Below are positions 5,978 to 9,333 of a stretch of 9,333 nucleotides of DNA, in pieces (position 1 is the stretch's first letter; each line of letters opens with the position of its first letter). Location of the stretch: positions 274 through 9,606 of the forward strand of contig DJPC01000059.1 of assembly GCA_002439665.1 (NCBI GenBank). The letters are read 5' to 3'. A program made the translations under genes and the position numbers. The notes under the pieces were generated by a model. It was given only the letters and a program-made list of their open reading frames with translations. It had not been told where the DNA came from and searched no databases. The DNA is from Dialister sp. UBA6422. Lineage in GTDB: Bacteria; Bacillota; Negativicutes; Veillonellales; Dialisteraceae.

Positions 5978-8359
5978 ATGATATTTTTTGATGGCGGAAT
6001 GGGAACTATGTTACAACGATATGGTCTGACCGCAGGCGACTGCCCAGACTATTACAACATCACCCATCCTGAAGTCGTACAGCGGATTCATAAAGAATAC
6101 GCCGATGCAGGAAGCCAGTATATTACCACCAATACATTTGGCTCTTGCCCGATCAAACTAAAAGATTATGACTTAGAAAATGAAGTAGAAAAAATCGCCC
6201 AAGCAGCAGTACAAAATGTCCGCACCGCTTGTGGCTCTAGAGTAAAAATAGCAGGCGATATGGGCCCTACAGGTAAATTTCTAAAGCCATTGGGCGATTT
6301 GTCCTTTGATGAAGCCTGTGAAAACTATTACCGCCTGGCCAAAGCACTCGCCAATGCCGGTGCCGATGCTCTCATTATTGAGACCATCATTGATATCCAG
6401 GAAATGAAAGCCGCCCTCGTGGCAGCCAAAGCTGCTTCAGACCTTCCGGTCATCTGCCAGATGACTTATACCGAAGAGGGCAGAACCATCACAGGGACAG
6501 ACCCCAAAGCCGCTGTCATTCTCTTAGATGCCATGGGTGCTGATATTATCGGTGCCAATTGCTCTGTAGGGCCAGATAAACTCTTAGAAGTAGCCAAGAA
6601 AATGGCGCCTTACACCAATAAGCCCATCATCATCCAGCCCAATGCCGGAATGCCCGTATTGGAAAATGGAGAAACCCATTTCCCTCTCTCTCCAGAAGAA
6701 TTTGCTAGCAAAGCACCAGAATTCGCTGCTGCCGGAGTATCCTATCTAGGCGGCTGCTGCGGTACAACCCCAGAGCATATTGCTTCTTTGGTAAAAGCCT
6801 TAGAAGATGTAGAAGTACCTCCTAAGAAACCGGTCAAGCCATTTACCGCTCTCACCTCTCGTACTCAGACCGTATTCATCGGCGATGACTATGCCCCTGT
6901 CAAAATCGGAGAACGAATCAATCCAACAGGTCGGAAAAAGATGAGAGAAGACCTGCAAAGGGGAAGCTTTGTCTCTGTAAAGAAAGAAGCACTCCAGGAA
7001 GTAGCAGCTGGCGCAGATGTACTGGATGTAAATATGGGTGTCCCTGGCGCTGACCAAGTGGCTTTGATGGAAGCGGCCATTTCTCAGCTGTCCACGCTCT
7101 GCCCTGTCCCATTCTCCATTGATAGCACTGATCCAGCGGTACTGGAAAAAGCGCTCAAATTGTATCCTGGTCGTCCGCTCATCAATTCTGCCAATGCGGA
7201 AAATGAAGAACGCCTGGAAGCCATTTTAAAATTGGCCAAAACCTACGGGGCCGCTCTCCTATGCCTTCCTATCGAAAAGGGAAATCTCCCCCAGACGGCA
7301 GAGGAAAGAATTCGTGTCATTCAATACATCAAAGAAAAAGCCTTAGCAGCGGGCCTAAGAAAAGAAGATTTGCTACTGGATCCATTGGTTCTCACCATTG
7401 GTTCCAGTGATACAGGCGCTAGGGAAACACTCCATACCATCCGGCGGTATAAAGAAGAATTTGGTTTCCCTTGTGTCATGGGTACCAGTAATGTTTCCTT
7501 TGGCCTTCCTGAAAGACCTCGCATCAATGCGGCTTTCCTGACCATGGCTCTGGCTTGTGGTATGAATGCTCCTATCGTCAATCCTTTGGACCAAGGAGTG
7601 AAAGATGCTTTTGTTAATGCCAAATTACTTTTAGGATTTGATAAAGGCGCTGCTTCCTTTATTAAAGAAGCGCAATCCAATGTAGCCCCTGCGGAAACTC
7701 TCCCCAAAGAAAAAGAGACAGTTTCTGCTCTCTCCCCTATAGAACAGATCAAAATGGCCGTAAAACAAGGGGAAAAAGAGGACGCCGCTTTGAGTACGCA
7801 GGCCGCTATAGAAGCCCAAATTTCTTCCGATGAAATTATTAAAAATGGACTCACCGCCGCTATGATTGAAATCGGAAATGATTGGAACCAGGGAAAAGTA
7901 TTCCTCCCCCAGGTCATGATGTCTGCGGAAGCCATGCAAAGTGCCTTCACGCTCATCAAAAAACTCCTTCCTAGCAGTGCTTTCGATGCCAAAGGTGTTT
8001 TGGTCCTCGGTACTGTACAGGGAGATATTCATGACTTAGGGAAAAATATTGTATCCGCCCTTTTAGAAAACAGTGGATATAAAGTCATAGATTTAGGAAA
8101 AGATGTATCCCCTGAATCCTTCGTAGAAGCTATCGAAGAAAACCAGGCAGACTTATTGGGGCTTTGCTCTCTCATGACCACCACCCTGCCAGAACTGGAA
8201 AAAACAGTCACTTTGGTTAAAGAAAAATATCCTGAAGTCTCCATCTTAGTGGGAGGCGCTGTGGTCACCAAAGATTATGCCGCTTCTATCGGAGCTGATG
8301 CATACTGCAAAGACGGTATCGCTGCCATCAAGGAAGCCGACCGGCTCATGGAAAAATAA
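5978..8359 (+). CDS. metH: Cobalamin-dependent methionine synthase lacking the activation domain
   Basis: MetH transfers the methyl group of 5-methyl-THF to homocysteine through cobalamin, making methionine and THF in the cytoplasm. The 793-residue protein has three modules. The homocysteine-binding barrel (about 1-290) has the zinc ligands Cys195 (GANCSVGP) and Cys260-Cys261 (GGCCGTTP). The pterin-binding barrel (about 305-565) has KIGERINPTGRKK and ADVLDVNMG. The cobalamin module comprises a cap (about 590-665, with LPQVMMSAEAMQ) and a Rossmann domain with GDIHDLGKNIV, His685 being the lower-axial cobalt ligand, plus GLCSLMTTT and LVGGAVV. It stops there, ~430 residues shorter than E. coli MetH, because reactivation is encoded by the separate gene at 5105. 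Such split MetH enzymes are known, for example in Thermotoga. The start follows AAGGAG at 5965-5970. Expression should depend on the upstream Met T-box. Confidence 0.95.
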   Translation: MIFFDGGMGTMLQRYGLTAGDCPDYYNITHPEVVQRIHKEYADAGSQYITTNTFGSCPIKLKDYDLENEVEKIAQAAVQNVRTACGSRVKIAGDMGPTGKFLKPLGDLSFDEACENYYRLAKALANAGADALIIETIIDIQEMKAALVAAKAASDLPVICQMTYTEEGRTITGTDPKAAVILLDAMGADIIGANCSVGPDKLLEVAKKMAPYTNKPIIIQPNAGMPVLENGETHFPLSPEEFASKAPEFAAAGVSYLGGCCGTTPEHIASLVKALEDVEVPPKKPVKPFTALTSRTQTVFIGDDYAPVKIGERINPTGRKKMREDLQRGSFVSVKKEALQEVAAGADVLDVNMGVPGADQVALMEAAISQLSTLCPVPFSIDSTDPAVLEKALKLYPGRPLINSANAENEERLEAILKLAKTYGAALLCLPIEKGNLPQTAEERIRVIQYIKEKALAAGLRKEDLLLDPLVLTIGSSDTGARETLHTIRRYKEEFGFPCVMGTSNVSFGLPERPRINAAFLTMALACGMNAPIVNPLDQGVKDAFVNAKLLLGFDKGAASFIKEAQSNVAPAETLPKEKETVSALSPIEQIKMAVKQGEKEDAALSTQAAIEAQISSDEIIKNGLTAAMIEIGNDWNQGKVFLPQVMMSAEAMQSAFTLIKKLLPSSAFDAKGVLVLGTVQGDIHDLGKNIVSALLENSGYKVIDLGKDVSPESFVEAIEENQADLLGLCSLMTTTLPELEKTVTLVKEKYPEVSILVGGAVVTKDYAASIGADAYCKDGIAAIKEADRLMEK

Positions 8360-8370
8360 TAGAGCTATTG

Positions 8371-8417
8371 GTTGATAGTTGTTAGTGATCTGATTCAAAC
8401 AACTACCAACTATCAAC
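8371..8417. repeat. Intergenic palindromic repeat, copy 2
   Basis: A perfect 11-bp inverted repeat, GTTGATAGTTG (8371-8381) and CAACTATCAAC (8407-8417), has a 25-nt loop. An overlapping alternative pairs TAGTTGTT (8376-8383) with AACAACTA (8398-8405). It begins 12 nt after the metH stop codon and has no T-run. The 13-mer GATAGTTGTTAGT (8374-8386) is identical to 1537-1549 in copy 1. In the met operon transcript it would form a hairpin between metH and metF, where it could affect mRNA stability or read-through. Confidence 0.6.
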
Positions 8418-8469
8418 ATGATTCTGAATTCCCAATCCCTAGTCACCATCCAAGAAAAGAGGTTTATAT

Positions 8470-9327
8470 ATGTCTACATTAAAAGAAAAAAATCAAAAGC
8501 ATATCTTTACCATCACTACAGAAGTGGATCCACCAAAGAGTGCCTCTTCTGCTTACACAGAAGAACAGGTAGAAAAAGTCGCTCCCTATGTAGATGCTGT
8601 CAATGTATCTGACTGCCCTATGGCCAAACTTCGCATGAGCCCTATTGCCCTTTCTTGCATTATTCAGCAAAAATACCATGTGGAATCCATTTTCCACCTC
8701 ACCTGCCGTGATAGAAATGTCATTGGCCTTCAGGCAGAACTCATGGGTGCTGCAGCACTTGGGGTGCACAATATTTTGACTTTAACCGGTGATCCGCCTT
8801 CTATCGGTGATCATCCTCATGCCAAAGGCGTCTTTGAAGTGGATTCCAATGGCCTCATTGAAATCGCTCGCTGCCTCAATGAAGGATACGATTTAGAAGG
8901 CCACGAATTAACCGTACCTACCAACTTCTATATCGGTACCACAGGAAATCCAGGAACTGATGATCTAGACAGTGAAATTCGCCGTCTAGAAGGAAAGAAG
9001 AAAGCCGGTGCCCAATTCATCCAGACACAACCGATTTATGACATCAAACAAGCCGAAGATTTCCTTGCTGCCGCTAAGGATTTAGACTTACCGATTCTTT
9101 TCGGGATTGTACCACTGAAAAGCTTCAAAATGGCCAATTACTTAAATGATAAAGTACCGGGCATTACCATTCCAGAGAAAGTATTACGTCTCATGGAAAC
9201 AGGCGGAAGAGAAACCGGGCTTGCTATTTCCAAAGAACTGGTACAGGGCCTCAGAGATATCCATGCCGATGGCGCTCATCTCATGCCAGTGAAAGACATC
9301 GACGCTGTGCCGTATATTGTGGGGTAA
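8470..9327 (+). CDS. metF: Methylenetetrahydrofolate reductase
   Basis: MetF is a flavoprotein that reduces 5,10-methylene-THF to 5-methyl-THF, the methyl donor for MetH. The 285-residue protein is about the length of E. coli MetF and forms one TIM-barrel domain. The N-terminal strand TITTEVDPPK holds Glu18, in the place of the catalytic glutamate of the usual FEFFPP motif. ILTLTGDPP carries Asp108, equivalent to the flavin-contacting aspartate. 'GAQFIQTQPIYD' and 'PILFGIVPLKS' are typical later strands. The start follows AAGAGG at 8457-8462, 7 nt upstream. It lies 110 nt after metH, separated by a palindromic repeat, with no clear terminator or promoter between, so it most likely belongs to the T-box operon. 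The zinc-binding MetV partner used by some anaerobic reductases is not encoded in the window. The stop codon lies 6 nt before the window edge. Confidence 0.93.
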   Translation: MSTLKEKNQKHIFTITTEVDPPKSASSAYTEEQVEKVAPYVDAVNVSDCPMAKLRMSPIALSCIIQQKYHVESIFHLTCRDRNVIGLQAELMGAAALGVHNILTLTGDPPSIGDHPHAKGVFEVDSNGLIEIARCLNEGYDLEGHELTVPTNFYIGTTGNPGTDDLDSEIRRLEGKKKAGAQFIQTQPIYDIKQAEDFLAAAKDLDLPILFGIVPLKSFKMANYLNDKVPGITIPEKVLRLMETGGRETGLAISKELVQGLRDIHADGAHLMPVKDIDAVPYIVG

Positions 9328-9333
9328 ATAGTT

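Noticed and set aside
7321..7992. A 223-codon minus-strand open frame inside metH.
   Set aside because: It lies wholly antisense to the conserved pterin and cobalamin modules of MetH; it is Ser/Ala-rich shadow sequence without domain features.

Overview
The window looks like chromosomal DNA of a low-to-moderate-GC Firmicute, most likely a Negativicute of the Veillonellaceae type (Dialister/Megasphaera/Veillonella-like). This placement is an inference. It rests on strong AAGGAG-type ribosome binding sites, a T-box riboswitch, the argR-recN gene pair, a methionine synthase whose activation domain is a separate protein, and a DUF4127-family protein. No mobile element, CRISPR array, rRNA or tRNA gene is visible.

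Layout. (1) 2-1513, + strand: 3' part of a DUF4127-family gene of unknown function, followed by an intergenic palindrome and a strong intrinsic terminator. (2) 3869-1735, - strand: argR then recN, arranged as an operon 11 nt apart and reading convergently toward the DUF4127 gene. argR has a good sigma-A promoter with an A/T-rich UP-like tract and a weak candidate operator. (3) 4206-4700, + strand, divergent from argR: a small protein clearly homologous to S-adenosylmethionine decarboxylase (SpeD), but with the pyruvoyl-forming serine, the catalytic cysteine and two acidic active-site residues replaced, and with a basic C-terminal tail. (4) 4751-9327, + strand: a methionine biosynthesis operon under a methionine-specific T-box leader. 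It encodes a stand-alone MetH reactivation-domain protein, a MetH lacking that domain, and MetF.

The last three genes form one pathway. MetF reduces methylene-THF to methyl-THF. MetH moves that methyl group via cobalamin to homocysteine. The small activation-domain protein should re-methylate oxidised cob(II)alamin using AdoMet. The leader shows an AUG specifier, a UGGU T-box bulge matching a tRNA with discriminator A (as in tRNA-Met), an antiterminator and an overlapping terminator, so the operon should be read through when uncharged tRNA-Met accumulates.

The most unusual items are the apparently catalytically dead SpeD homologue next to the methionine operon, a large foldable spacer between the activation-domain gene and metH, and two related palindromic repeats just after the stop codons of the DUF4127 gene and metH.
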